Part shown: positions 15,669 through 24,895 of the stretch, piece by piece
How positions within the stretch are numbered: position 1 is the stretch's first letter
Layout of the letters: every line of letters begins with the position of its first letter
NCBI GenBank assembly: GCA_964439935.1
Contig: CAYTPW010000007.1
Location: forward strand, 62,001 to 126,000
DNA from: JABMQW01 sp964439935
GTDB taxonomy: Bacteria; Fidelibacterota; Marinisomatia; Marinisomatales; TCS56
Direction: 5' to 3'
Length of the DNA: 64,000 nucleotides
Made by a program: the position numbers and the translations under genes
The notes under the pieces: generated by a model
What the model was told of the DNA's origin: nothing
Seen by the model: the letters and a program-made list of their open reading frames with translations, nothing else
The model's database searches: none

Positions 15669-16456
15669 AACAATTAGCCTATTTACTCATCTGTCTGCTA
15701 ATTCTGATCACCGGAGCCTGTGTTGGACCGGAAGAGTATGATGATGGCCTGCTGGAAAACCTGCCAGCGGTGATTAATACCGCGGATGTGCTCTCGCTGA
15801 GCCTGAAAGCCAATAATTATACCTTTAACGAAAGTTATCCTTTAGAACTGACTTTTGTTGATTCGGTGGATCTGCTGGCCATTAGCCTGACAGTGACCGG
15901 GTATGGCGGTAAGGGTAAGGATACGACTTTGCTCGAATTGTATGATGCAGAAAATCAATTAATGTTGTATATCCCGATAACTGTAAACGGAGTTGTGAAT
16001 TCAATTTACCGGGCAGAATTGATCAAGCCCCACCGTGTAAAGATCCAGGGTGATAATATTACCGGTACGATCACATTTATGATCACCAAGCAAACTGATA
16101 CGGTAGGACCGGTCTTTGGTGCAGAGGTGAATCTACCGGTTATTGTAGATTGGAATGATAATTTTACTTATCTGCTGGATGCCCAGAATTTTACTTTTAA
16201 TCACAGTTATCCGGTCGAGTTAAATCTTTCAGATACTACCTCAATTATATATTCCAGTTTATTCGTTGGTGCTTTTGTCAGTGGTACCGGCTCGGTTACT
16301 TTATTCGACGCCAGTGATTCCTTACTTCGCCGGTGGGACATAAACGAAGCCGTGATCGACTTTCAACAGGATATTGTCAATACCTTCAAACCAAGCAAAA
16401 TTCAGGTCAGCGGCAATGAATTAACGGGGGTACTCGAATTTATTTTATCAAAATAA
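15665..16456 (+). CDS. Lipoprotein with duplicated beta domain
   Basis: A 263-residue predicted lipoprotein with lipobox ITGAC (Cys19). The body is two related units of about 110 residues. Unit one contains LSLKANNYTFNESYPLELTFVDS, unit two LLDAQNFTFNHSYPVELNLSDT; both continue with a similar LELYDAENQL / TLFDASDSLL strand and end in a TGTITFMI / TGVLEFIL motif. It starts at TTG overlapping the rmuC stop. I do not recognise the family. The internal duplication and the anchor suggest a structural or binding protein of the envelope. Confidence 0.7.
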   Translation: MKQLAYLLICLLILITGACVGPEEYDDGLLENLPAVINTADVLSLSLKANNYTFNESYPLELTFVDSVDLLAISLTVTGYGGKGKDTTLLELYDAENQLMLYIPITVNGVVNSIYRAELIKPHRVKIQGDNITGTITFMITKQTDTVGPVFGAEVNLPVIVDWNDNFTYLLDAQNFTFNHSYPVELNLSDTTSIIYSSLFVGAFVSGTGSVTLFDASDSLLRRWDINEAVIDFQQDIVNTFKPSKIQVSGNELTGVLEFILSK

Positions 16457-16475
16457 AAACAATCGAGGAATCAGG

Positions 16476-17210
16476 ATGCGCAAATTAATTTCCTTATTAA
16501 TAATGACCAGCATCCTATTGTGGGGAGGAGTCATGGATAAGCAATTCGAAGCTGATATATTTACTACAGCACTTGGAGATTTGAAAATCACATTTATCGG
16601 GCATGCTACTTTAATGTTCGAAATCAATGACCGAGTGATCCATATTGATCCTGTTACCCGGGAAGCAGATTATTCACGATTACCAGCAGCTGACCTGATT
16701 CTGGTTACGCATGAGCATTTTGATCACTTGGATCCGGAGGCACTCCAATTGATCACCAAAAAAACTACCCGATTGATTTATACCGGGAGATGTGCCAATC
16801 AGCATCCTGGTGGCACAATTATGGACAATGGTGATCAACTGGACCTGGACTGGGTGAAGATCGAGGCATTACCTGCTTATAATATTGTCAATGAACGATC
16901 TCCGGGAAGGCCTTTTCATCCCGGGGGGGCTGGTAACGGATATGTGCTATCAATTGGCGGTAAACGGATTTATGTGGCCGGTGACACAGAGAATATCCCG
17001 GAAATGAAGAGGCTTGAAAATATTGATATTGCATTTCTACCAATGAACCTACCCTACACCATGACTCCAGAAATGGTCGCCGAGGCCACCCTTGCATTTC
17101 GTCCCAATATTCTGTATCCTTATCATTTCGGATCAACCGACCCACAGGATCTGGTTAATCTCCTTGGAGAACAAAAGGATATCGAGATCAGGATCCGCAA
17201 ATTGCAGTGA
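16476..17210 (+). CDS. Exported metallo-beta-lactamase-fold hydrolase (UlaG-like)
   Basis: A 244-residue protein. A hydrophobic N-terminus (residues 1-18) suggests export. The metallo-beta-lactamase fold opens with LKITFIGHATLMFEINDRVIHIDP, and THEHFDHLDPEA carries the H-x-H-x-D-H metal motif. Later ligands are in YVAGDTENIPEM (Asp) and LYPYHFGSTDP (His). The pattern is that of the UlaG/RomA-like beta-lactamase superfamily-2 group, whose members hydrolyse phosphoesters, lactones or N-acyl phospholipids. The substrate is not predictable. GAGGA lies upstream of the ATG. The gene follows the lipoprotein by 19 bases and may share its transcript. Confidence 0.85.
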   Translation: MRKLISLLIMTSILLWGGVMDKQFEADIFTTALGDLKITFIGHATLMFEINDRVIHIDPVTREADYSRLPAADLILVTHEHFDHLDPEALQLITKKTTRLIYTGRCANQHPGGTIMDNGDQLDLDWVKIEALPAYNIVNERSPGRPFHPGGAGNGYVLSIGGKRIYVAGDTENIPEMKRLENIDIAFLPMNLPYTMTPEMVAEATLAFRPNILYPYHFGSTDPQDLVNLLGEQKDIEIRIRKLQ

Positions 17211-17472
17211 CGCACCATTAACAGTTTGAGCATAGCATTTAGGATAAAATCCGATTGAAGATAAACTGTAATCAGTTTTAGAGGCAGTAAGTGGATTGTC
17301 CAAAATATCAATTCAATCCGCTCAATTCCTTTATCGGACGTACTTTGTTTAATAGCAGAAAATTTCAACGGTTGGAAAAAAAGTTTATTAAGCCGTAAAT
17401 TACATTTATCGATTTGATTAAGGGTCATCAGCTGGTGATCCGAAATGAGATAATCTGCTGATGGAGGTTTGA

Positions 17473-18252
17473 ATGGAAGCGAAGATCAAACAGGCCCGTA
17501 AAATCATTTCCGGAGCCTTAGATCGGTACGGGGAGCGTATTGCAGTTGGCTGTAGTTGGGGGAAGGATAGTATAGCCCTGTTGCACCTGATTTTAGACAT
17601 CAATCCTGATGTTCCGGTTTTTTCAATCCTTACTAAATATAAACCGGCAGCAACCCTCGAATATGCACTGCAGATCTCTGAATTATTCAAGATTGATCCC
17701 AAATTTTATCTGGTCGCTGATTCGATCCCTCCAATCCTGAAGCAAAACGGCTTATCGGTCACACTGATTGATGACCGGGAATATTGCCGGCAAGCCGATC
17801 GTGCCAAACAACTATCCGGCCAAAATCTCCACCACTTTGATCCCAAACTCTGCTGCCAGCTGTTGAAGCTAATGCCGACCCGGGTGGCCTATAACGATAT
17901 GGAGCTGAAAGCCTGGTTCAGTGGACTGCGCAGCACTGAGGGACATACCAGGACATTCATTAAAATCATTGAAAAGCGCAGTGAGCGGGAAGTTAAGGTA
18001 AATCCGATTTTAAACTGGCTTGAAAATGAGGTCTGGAAGTATTTAGAAGATTATAATATCCCGCCCCATCCCTGGTATGTAAAGGATTTCGGAAATGGCC
18101 GGCGCATTCGATCCCTGGGCTGTGAACCATGCACAGTTCCAATCTATGAATATGAGAGTGAGCGTGATGGACGCTGGCGCGGAACCATGAAAATGGCCGG
18201 GGAATGCGGAATTCACACGCAGCCGCTCCGTAAAATACAGATTGATGAGGCC
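17473..18252 (+). CDS. cysH: Phosphoadenylyl/adenylyl-sulfate reductase (CysH-like, Fe-S type)
   Basis: A 260-residue cytosolic enzyme of the PAPS/APS reductase family, which reduces activated sulfate to sulfite. The stop codon occupies 18253-18255. The nucleotide loop is IAVGCSWGKDSIALL (Trp where Gly is usual). The paired cysteines of the [4Fe-4S] cluster are visible as DPKLCCQLLK (about 126-135) and GCEPCT (about 216-221). The catalytic-cysteine motif ECGIH lies near residue 244, after the typical GRWRG. The four cluster cysteines favour APS as substrate. The gene overlaps the cysteate synthase gene, so the likely job is to supply sulfite for cysteate rather than only for cysteine. No ATP sulfurylase is in the window. 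Confidence 0.85.
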
Positions 18253-19570
18253 TGAGAACATCAATTTAGCAGCCGGTTTTCAGCCGACTCAATTTTCACT
18301 TCATTGTCAGGGGTGTGGTGAGTATCTAGAAACCAATACAGTACTTTTAAACCATTCCGGTTGTATCGAACCGGGATTATTGCGGGCTGATTACGATCGG
18401 CAGCAGCTTACCGATCGGGGGGAAGAATCTGGTCTGTTTCGCTATGCTGACTGGCTGCCGGTCAAACACTTCTTAACCGGTTCAGGCTACCCGGTAACCT
18501 ATCGTAGTAGCGGACTATCAAATCGGCTTGGACTCAAAAACCTTTTTATAACCTTTTGTGGTTTCTGGCCAGAACGCAATGCTAACATGCTGACCGGTAC
18601 TTTCAAGGAGTGTGAGGCTTACAGTGTCTGCGCCAGTATGGAACAGGACGGATCGGAAACACTGGTGGTCGCCTCGGCCGGCAATACCGCCCGTGCCTTT
18701 GCCAAGGTCTGTTCTGATAATCGTATCCCGGTCATTATTGTCGTGCCTGAACAAAATCTCCCCGCGCTCTGGTTCATTGATCAAGTCAATTCCAATGTTC
18801 GATTGGTAGTTGCCGGGGGTGACAGCGACTACTATGACGCTATAAAGTTGGCTGATCTGATCTGCCAGCATCAAGGTTTTATGCCGGAAGGTGGTGCTAA
18901 AAATATTGCCCGCCGAGACGGTATGGGTACTACATTGCTGTCCGCAACCGTTACAATTGGACAATTACCCGATTATTATTTCCAGGCAGTAGGAAGCGGA
19001 ACCGGTTCGATTGCAGCCTGGGAAGCAGGTATCAGATTAAGCCGGGACGGTCGTTTCGGAACAAACATTCCGCGGTTGGTTACTTCACAAAATTCGCCAT
19101 TTTTACCGATCCATGATGCCTGGCAACTCCGTCAGCGGAATCTGGTTGATACCGATTCGGAGATCGCTCATCGTCAAGTAGAAGCGATCTGGGCCAAAGT
19201 ATTATCCAACCGTCAACCACCCTACGGCATTCCTGGTGGTTTATACGATGCACTGGTTGATACTGACGGTCTTGTTTTGGCTGTTGATAACACTGCCGCT
19301 CGAGCTGCTGCAGAATTATTTCAGGAGTTGGAAGGAAATGATATCGCTCCGGCGGCCGCTGTTGCCCTGGCCAGTTTGATTCAGGCGGTTGAAATGAAAA
19401 TAATCGATTCTGATGCGGTCATAATGCTGAATATTACCGGGGGCGGAATCGAACGTTTGAAACGGATGCACCGAATTTACCACCTGCAACCTCACCTGAC
19501 CATTCCGCGGGAAAAAATTAATCCTGACGAAATTGAGTTAGTAGTAACCAGACTAAACAAGGAAATATGA
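18245..19570 (+). CDS. Cysteate synthase (PLP-dependent, threonine synthase-like)
   Basis: A 441-residue fold-type II PLP enzyme. The N-terminus (LHCQGCGEYLE ... CIEPGLLRADY) resembles the zinc-like threonine-synthase head. The PLP lysine is in LTGTFKECEAYSVCASM (about residue 120). The loop VVASAGNTARAFAKVC (substrate phosphate/amino site) and AVGSGTGSIAAWEAGIRL (PLP phosphate) follow. This is the pattern of cysteate synthase, which makes L-cysteate from O-phosphoserine and sulfite. The ATG at 18245 overlaps the cysH stop; the next gene starts one base after its stop. A general threonine synthase is the alternative, but the neighbours (sulfite producer, cysteate acyltransferase-like enzyme) point to cysteate. 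Confidence 0.8.
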   Translation: MRPENINLAAGFQPTQFSLHCQGCGEYLETNTVLLNHSGCIEPGLLRADYDRQQLTDRGEESGLFRYADWLPVKHFLTGSGYPVTYRSSGLSNRLGLKNLFITFCGFWPERNANMLTGTFKECEAYSVCASMEQDGSETLVVASAGNTARAFAKVCSDNRIPVIIVVPEQNLPALWFIDQVNSNVRLVVAGGDSDYYDAIKLADLICQHQGFMPEGGAKNIARRDGMGTTLLSATVTIGQLPDYYFQAVGSGTGSIAAWEAGIRLSRDGRFGTNIPRLVTSQNSPFLPIHDAWQLRQRNLVDTDSEIAHRQVEAIWAKVLSNRQPPYGIPGGLYDALVDTDGLVLAVDNTAARAAAELFQELEGNDIAPAAAVALASLIQAVEMKIIDSDAVIMLNITGGGIERLKRMHRIYHLQPHLTIPREKINPDEIELVVTRLNKEI

Positions 19571-19571
19571 G

Positions 19572-20837
19572 ATGGATCTTTTTGACAAGTGTCATTCTGA
19601 TGGTGGTTACTTTGGTAAATATCGATTAGCAGGGGATAAATATTTCACCCAGCCGATTCTGGATCCCAGCCCAGGGCGTGTAATGAAATATAATGATTCC
19701 AACCAGATCATGTGGTCGATCAATAATTATTTAGGTTTGGCGGAGAATAAGGAGATCAGAGCGGCCGCGTTGGCGGCCGTGAAGGAATTCAGTACCAGCG
19801 CGCCGATGGGATCACGGATGATGAGCGGTAATACTTCCGATCATATTGAACTGGAACGGCGTTTGGCGGAGTACTCGCAAAAAGAAGCCGCGATCTTGTT
19901 TAATTATGGCTACCTGGGAGTTCTTGGTACTATTTCATCTCTAGCGCAGCAGGATGATATTATAATCATGGATAAACTGTCCCATGCCTCGATAGTGGAT
20001 GGTACTTTCCTGTCAAATGTACCATTCCGGGTTTATCGCCATAACGATATGAACAGTCTTGAAACACTGTTAAAACGGGTTAATCGAGATCGCAAGGGTG
20101 GCCTGCTGATCGTGATTGAAGGGACTTACGGCATGACCGGTGACCTGGCAAATTTACCAGAAATCTGCCGATTGAAAGATAAGTATGATGCCCGGTTGTT
20201 CGTCGATGATGCTCATGGATTTGGAGTGATGGGTGCTGAAGGACGAGGAATTGGAGAACATTTTGGCATCCAGGATCAGATTGATATCTATTTTGGAACA
20301 TTTGCCAAAGCCTTTGCCTCGATCGGTGGATTTTCCAGTGCACCGGAGAAAGTTGTAGACTGGATTCGCTATAATGCCCGAACTCAAGTTTTTGCCAAGA
20401 GTCTGCCAATGGTCTATGTCCGGGCGTTGCAAAAAACATTGGAATTGGTCGTTAATGGATCTGATTACCGGGAGCGGATGTGGAACAATGCCAATCTGCT
20501 GAAAGATAGCTTACGGAATGAAGGATTTACCGTAGGCTGGGGTGAATCGCCAATCTGTCCGGTCTATGTAACCGCAGCCGAAGAGGAGATGGAATCCGTC
20601 GGTCGTCAAATGTCGACCTATCTACGTGATAATGGCATTTTTGTTACCGGTGTGACCTGGCCGGTGATCCCTCTGGGTTTTATTATGTTCCGGATGATTC
20701 CGACCGCTTCCCATTTACCGGAGGATATAGAGCGCACGATAGCTGTATTTCGAACCATGCGCGAGGAACTGAATCTCGACCTTTCGATGAGCTCCGATAG
20801 CAAGCGGAAAATTAGAAAATTATACGGTAAGGAATAA
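19572..20837 (+). CDS. Cysteate C-acyltransferase-like alpha-oxoamine synthase (sulfonolipid synthesis)
   Basis: A 421-residue fold-type I PLP enzyme of the serine palmitoyltransferase/AKB ligase family. Visible features are MWSINNYLGLAENKEIRAAA, the SAPMGSRMMSGNT substrate loop, LSHASIVDG, VDDAHGFGVMGAEGRG (Asp and His of the PLP site, about 210-216) and the lysine of GTFAKAFASIGGF near residue 246. ARTQVFAKSLPM is like the Bacteroidota enzymes that condense cysteate with an acyl thioester to 3-ketocapnine. The gene starts one base after the cysteate synthase stop. Serine palmitoyltransferase activity is the main alternative, but the position in this operon favours cysteate. The matching 3-ketoacyl reductase is not in the window. 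Confidence 0.8.
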   Translation: MDLFDKCHSDGGYFGKYRLAGDKYFTQPILDPSPGRVMKYNDSNQIMWSINNYLGLAENKEIRAAALAAVKEFSTSAPMGSRMMSGNTSDHIELERRLAEYSQKEAAILFNYGYLGVLGTISSLAQQDDIIIMDKLSHASIVDGTFLSNVPFRVYRHNDMNSLETLLKRVNRDRKGGLLIVIEGTYGMTGDLANLPEICRLKDKYDARLFVDDAHGFGVMGAEGRGIGEHFGIQDQIDIYFGTFAKAFASIGGFSSAPEKVVDWIRYNARTQVFAKSLPMVYVRALQKTLELVVNGSDYRERMWNNANLLKDSLRNEGFTVGWGESPICPVYVTAAEEEMESVGRQMSTYLRDNGIFVTGVTWPVIPLGFIMFRMIPTASHLPEDIERTIAVFRTMREELNLDLSMSSDSKRKIRKLYGKE

Positions 20838-20848
20838 ATTATATTGGT

Positions 20849-23833
20849 TTAGCGGTTCGATTCCCAGGCTGGACAGAGCAGTGTTTTGTAATCGCACCAG
20901 TTACAATGATGCCCTTTATTATGTTCGAATAAGCCGCTCTTAATCCCATCTACCACCATATTAATTTGAGCTTTAAACTCATCCAGTTCAGCGCTGGTAA
21001 AACTGTGACTGTGTTCCGGTTGATCTTGCTCCCGTAGAAAAAGTAAACTGGCCAGGACTGGTAAGCCACTTAGTTCGGTTGTGGTTTGTTGAGCCAAATA
21101 GAGGCAGTACACCGCAAGCTGCAGGCTGTCCTGAGGTTTGGTTACCGTTTTGCCGGTTTTATAATCGACAACCTTCAAGCCATCAGTTATGCGGTCAATC
21201 CGGTCGATTTTGCCGACAATTGTACAGAAATCCAGGTCGAATTTGAAACGAAATTCCGTTTGCAGAACCTCCGGTGGGTCAGCTATAAAATACCGGTAAT
21301 AGCGTTTAAGCAGATCCACACCCTGCTCCTTGAAACTGATTTCCCGCGATTTATAATCGAATCCTTCTGTCTGCCAGAAGCGCTCAAGCAATTCCAGCAA
21401 TTCGCCCTCTTTGCTGAGATTATCGCTGTGGAAATACTCCAGTACCTGGTGAATTATATTACCAAAAACAAGCTGTGGTTTCTCAGCAGTCTCGGGAATA
21501 TTGTCAATATAGGCAAAACGATATTTCAAGGGACACTGATCGTAGGTGTCGATTGCGCTGGCAGACAGCACTGGATGCTCAGGTACCGCAAGTGATGGCT
21601 GATTTTTCAACTGGATTTGTAGTTCGTTTTCCCAATCGGAATTGCCCCAGTCCACTTGTTTACCGCGGGCCAGAGTCTCAATGCATTCCAGGGCATTGAC
21701 CAGATTGCGTGAAATATCAAACTGGTCCTGGGAGATAGCAGCCGCCAGTCGTTGTTCATAAATAATCCTTAAATCATTTTCTTTTACGGATTCAGGGGTG
21801 GTTTTTGTTTGAGCCATAGTGGTTATCCTGATTAAATCAGCAGGTATTTCTTTGATAAATGGTGAGGTACGTTTTAGAGGTGCCAGGAGCAGTAATTCAT
21901 CTTTTGCCCTGGTCATTGCCACGTAAAACAGCCGCCGCTCTTCCTGGCGATGCAATTCTTTTTGATCAGAAATAGTAGTGCGATCAGTATGTGTACTTTC
22001 TTTTGGTGGCGCGGTTACAAATTTTCCCGGTCGGTAATTGAGCGGGAAACGTTGTACCTGGTTATATGGAACGATAACAACCGGGTATTCTAATCCCTTT
22101 GCTTTGTGAATAGTTTGAACCAGGATTGCGTTGCGGTCTTTCAAAGATCGCGGCTCCCGGGCTGCTATGATATTCGAACGCTCCAGCGTTTCCATATAGT
22201 ACGTGAAATTCAATAAAGAATTATTTGCCGGATAGCGTCGATTGAATTCCAGGGAGCGATTGATAAAATCTGCAGCGTTAACCAGAGCGGTGCGGTCGGT
22301 CAATTCATATTGCTGGACATAAGGTAGCAGCAGCCGTGTTTCCCGGCAGATTTCCAGGACCATTTCGGCAGCCGTCCAGTTCTGCCCTAATGCCTGTTTC
22401 CGGAATTGATCTATTAACCGGTACAGGTCGGTCAATTCCGTGGATTCCTTGCTCAGGGGACGCAGCAATTCCAGGCGGCTGGTCAGATCGCGGCGGGGAT
22501 GTGTTTGGTAGAATTTCCGAGCTGTATTCGGCCCGACCGCAGCACTTAACAGGCGATAAAAAGCTGCATCGGAATGCGCGCCGCCACCGGCCACCTGGCA
22601 CCAGGCCAGCAAATCCCGGATCACCGGCAACTGGAAATATTCAGCAATGAAAACATTGACCGGTATCCCTGCCAGCTCCAACTGGTGGGCTGCTTCTTTG
22701 ACCTGCGATCGGGTGCGGCAAAGAATTGTTATATCACCAGGTGTGGATCCTTGATCAAAATAATCCTTTACCAGATCAGGCAGTATAGCATTTTGCTGGT
22801 CGGTAGTTCCCTGAATCAGCTGTGGTCGATTACCCTGGGGTCGCAAAGGATTCATAAGGTTTTTGGGAATCCGCACCCGGTTGTTGGCGATTACAGCATT
22901 GGCCGCTGTGAGGATCGGTTGACAGGACCGGTAATTTTCAGTTAATGTGATTTCTACATAATCGGGATGTAGATGATAACGCTGGCGAAAATCGGATATA
23001 TTATAGGAACTTGCTCCACGAAAACTAAATATTACCTGATCATCGTCCCCTACCACTGTGATACTCTGACGTTTGCCAGACAACCGCTGAATTATTTCGT
23101 TCAGGGCGTAATTATTGTCCTGGAATTCATCGATTATCAGATGCTGGTAACGCTGCTGCAATTTCGGCAGCAGGTCGGGATCATTTAAGAGATCGTAACA
23201 ATATTGGATCATATCGCCGTAATCCACCAGATTGGCAGCTAGTTTCCACTGCTGATAGTGTCGGGTTATCCGCAGCAGATCCTGCAGTTGAGCCCGGGAT
23301 TCAATCTCAGCCGGATCTTCAGAGGCCCCCGGAACTGTAATTTGCTCTGGAGCGATCAGCTCATCCTGCAGGCGTTTCATGAATGGTAAAATTGATTCGC
23401 TGACCGACCGGACCGGATCCAGTGGCAATTCCCGGGACGCAAACGGCCCCAGTTCATCGAAGCGGTTCAGGAGCATAAAGATGGCGTCGCCTTCCTCAAT
23501 CAGAATTGGCTGATTGTCGGAAGGATAACCGAATTCACGTACGATGGAATAACAAAAGGCATGGAAGGTTCCTACCGTAAGCGGTTCAGCGATTGTTCCA
23601 ACTTCTGCCAGAATCCGATCCTTCAATTCCTGAGCAGCCTTTTCGGTATAGGTTATCGCCAGGATCGCGGCTGGATCAACAGACTGTACCTCAATTAGAT
23701 AAATAATTCGCTGTATCAGGGTCGTTGTTTTACCGGTCCCGGCACCGGCCACAACCATTAGTGGGGCTGGCGGATGGGTAATGGCCCGGGTTTGGGCTTG
23801 ATTGGCGGTGAAAGCTCCCCTGGAATAATACAT
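20849..23833 (-). CDS. UvrD/AddA-like helicase fused to a PD-(D/E)XK Fe-S nuclease
   Basis: A 994-residue DNA repair enzyme. The N-terminal two-thirds is a superfamily 1A helicase: Walker A VAGAGTGKTTTL (29-39), Walker B LIIDEFQDNN, motif III VVGDDDQVIFSFRGAS, motif IV LTENYRS, motif V QTIHKAKGLEYPVVIVP and motif VI RLFYVAMTRAKDELLL. The C-terminal third is a RecB-type nuclease with GKIDRIDRI and VVDYKTGK. An iron-sulfur cluster is likely: one Cys in YDQCPLKY and three near the end (C977, C980, C987, spacing C-x2-C-x6-C). The fusion resembles AdnAB subunits or archaeal/bacterial single-chain helicase-nucleases. No addB/adnA partner is adjacent. It converges with the sulfonolipid operon, 11 bases apart. 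Confidence 0.9.
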   Translation of the reverse strand: MYYSRGAFTANQAQTRAITHPPAPLMVVAGAGTGKTTTLIQRIIYLIEVQSVDPAAILAITYTEKAAQELKDRILAEVGTIAEPLTVGTFHAFCYSIVREFGYPSDNQPILIEEGDAIFMLLNRFDELGPFASRELPLDPVRSVSESILPFMKRLQDELIAPEQITVPGASEDPAEIESRAQLQDLLRITRHYQQWKLAANLVDYGDMIQYCYDLLNDPDLLPKLQQRYQHLIIDEFQDNNYALNEIIQRLSGKRQSITVVGDDDQVIFSFRGASSYNISDFRQRYHLHPDYVEITLTENYRSCQPILTAANAVIANNRVRIPKNLMNPLRPQGNRPQLIQGTTDQQNAILPDLVKDYFDQGSTPGDITILCRTRSQVKEAAHQLELAGIPVNVFIAEYFQLPVIRDLLAWCQVAGGGAHSDAAFYRLLSAAVGPNTARKFYQTHPRRDLTSRLELLRPLSKESTELTDLYRLIDQFRKQALGQNWTAAEMVLEICRETRLLLPYVQQYELTDRTALVNAADFINRSLEFNRRYPANNSLLNFTYYMETLERSNIIAAREPRSLKDRNAILVQTIHKAKGLEYPVVIVPYNQVQRFPLNYRPGKFVTAPPKESTHTDRTTISDQKELHRQEERRLFYVAMTRAKDELLLLAPLKRTSPFIKEIPADLIRITTMAQTKTTPESVKENDLRIIYEQRLAAAISQDQFDISRNLVNALECIETLARGKQVDWGNSDWENELQIQLKNQPSLAVPEHPVLSASAIDTYDQCPLKYRFAYIDNIPETAEKPQLVFGNIIHQVLEYFHSDNLSKEGELLELLERFWQTEGFDYKSREISFKEQGVDLLKRYYRYFIADPPEVLQTEFRFKFDLDFCTIVGKIDRIDRITDGLKVVDYKTGKTVTKPQDSLQLAVYCLYLAQQTTTELSGLPVLASLLFLREQDQPEHSHSFTSAELDEFKAQINMVVDGIKSGLFEHNKGHHCNWCDYKTLLCPAWESNR

Positions 23834-23994
23834 GCTGAAAATTACGAAGCATGGATAATCAATTACGAATAGGAATAATCAGGCCGGATTAATGGCTGCT
23901 GCTAGCGGGGAATCCAACTGGAATTCCACCTTTCATATTTAAAATTATTTTTTTAACCTTTTCAACCAAAGCGGGTCTAATCGGGCATAACTGA

Positions 23995-24519
23995 ATGAAA
24001 ACTGACCATGAACTTATTAAGGCATTTCAAAAAGGAAATCGAATCGCATTCGAAGACCTGGTTCGCCGGTATCTATCAGAGGTGGTGGGTTTCTTCCTTC
24101 GTTTTACCAACGATGAAATGGCGGCCGATGATCTGGCTCAGGATGTTTTTCTCAAATTATATAAAAGTCTTGCCAATTTTCGTTTTGAGGCCGATTTCAA
24201 GACCTATCTTTACCGAATCAATCTCAACCGCGCTAATTCTTACCTCCGGCGCAACCGTTGGAAGCATTTACTGCACCTGGACCAGATTCCTGAGCGGGTT
24301 CAACAATCCGGTGCCGATAATTACAAATGGTCAAAAACAGAACTTTGGCAGGCGGTGGCCGGTTTGCCCAAAAAACAGCGCCTGGTTGTCATGATGCGCG
24401 TATCCCAGGAACTGCCTTTCAAAGACATTGCCCGGATCCTGTCCATATCGACCGGATCAGCAAAAGTAAATTTCCATCATGGTATAACGAAAATGAAATC
24501 AGAATTAGGAACAGAATAA
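23995..24519 (+). CDS. ECF RNA polymerase sigma factor
   Basis: A 174-residue extracytoplasmic-function sigma factor. Region 2 (about 22-90) contains FEDLVRRYLSEVVGFFLRFTNDEMAADDLAQDVFLKLYKSL, with the typical DLAQDVFLK helix. Region 4 (about 120-170) has LPKKQRLVVMMRVSQELPFKDIARILSISTGSAKVNFHHG, the helix-turn-helix that reads the -35 element. The gene is immediately followed by a membrane protein of anti-sigma type (its ATG directly after the stop). This layout suggests autoregulation and release by an envelope signal. The signal is unknown; the Spy-like gene downstream hints at envelope protein stress or metal stress. Confidence 0.92.
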   Translation: MKTDHELIKAFQKGNRIAFEDLVRRYLSEVVGFFLRFTNDEMAADDLAQDVFLKLYKSLANFRFEADFKTYLYRINLNRANSYLRRNRWKHLLHLDQIPERVQQSGADNYKWSKTELWQAVAGLPKKQRLVVMMRVSQELPFKDIARILSISTGSAKVNFHHGITKMKSELGTE

Positions 24520-24891
24520 ATGCAGTTTGAATCTAGGCTTGCTGGACTGGTAAATCGAATTGAACCAACAGTTGATCCGGATGATTTTATCGCCCGTTTG
24601 AATACGCGCCGCCAGCGGCAGATCGACAGCTTCCGGCAAATCAAATCCGGAGTGTTAGCCGGTATTATGGTACTGGCAGTTGGATTATTCAGCCAGTTGC
24701 AGATCAATTCGACCGTGGCACACCTGGCCTATCTGGAAGAAAATTATTTAACTGAGCAAGAATTGGCCTACAATGAACAACTTGTGGAAGACACAGCGAT
24801 TTATCTGCTGGCCGAGACCGATGATGTATGGAGAACCCTGGTGTTTTTTGATGAAATAAATTTTAATCTGGTAAATGGTATTAAGGAGTAA
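24520..24891 (+). CDS. Single-pass membrane protein, probable anti-sigma factor
   Basis: A 123-residue protein starting directly after the sigma-factor stop. A charged cytosolic segment (about 1-42, rich in Arg/Gln/Asp) precedes one transmembrane helix (about 43-62, SGVLAGIMVLAVGLFSQLQ), followed by an acidic external part. This matches the topology of short ECF anti-sigma factors, and the genetic coupling supports that job. It has no recognisable zinc-binding anti-sigma (HxxxCxxC) motif, so the mechanism is open. The overlap in translation implies equal stoichiometry with the sigma factor. Confidence 0.65.
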   Translation: MQFESRLAGLVNRIEPTVDPDDFIARLNTRRQRQIDSFRQIKSGVLAGIMVLAVGLFSQLQINSTVAHLAYLEENYLTEQELAYNEQLVEDTAIYLLAETDDVWRTLVFFDEINFNLVNGIKE

Positions 24892-24895
24892 TACA

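Noticed and set aside
18242..18245. TTG at 18242 as the start of the cysteate synthase gene
   Set aside because: An ATG follows immediately in frame at 18245 and is the simpler start.
22305..22650. Overlapping Pro/Arg-rich open frames on both strands inside the helicase gene
   Set aside because: They are GC-rich shadows of the helicase coding sequence, without ribosome sites or recognisable domains.
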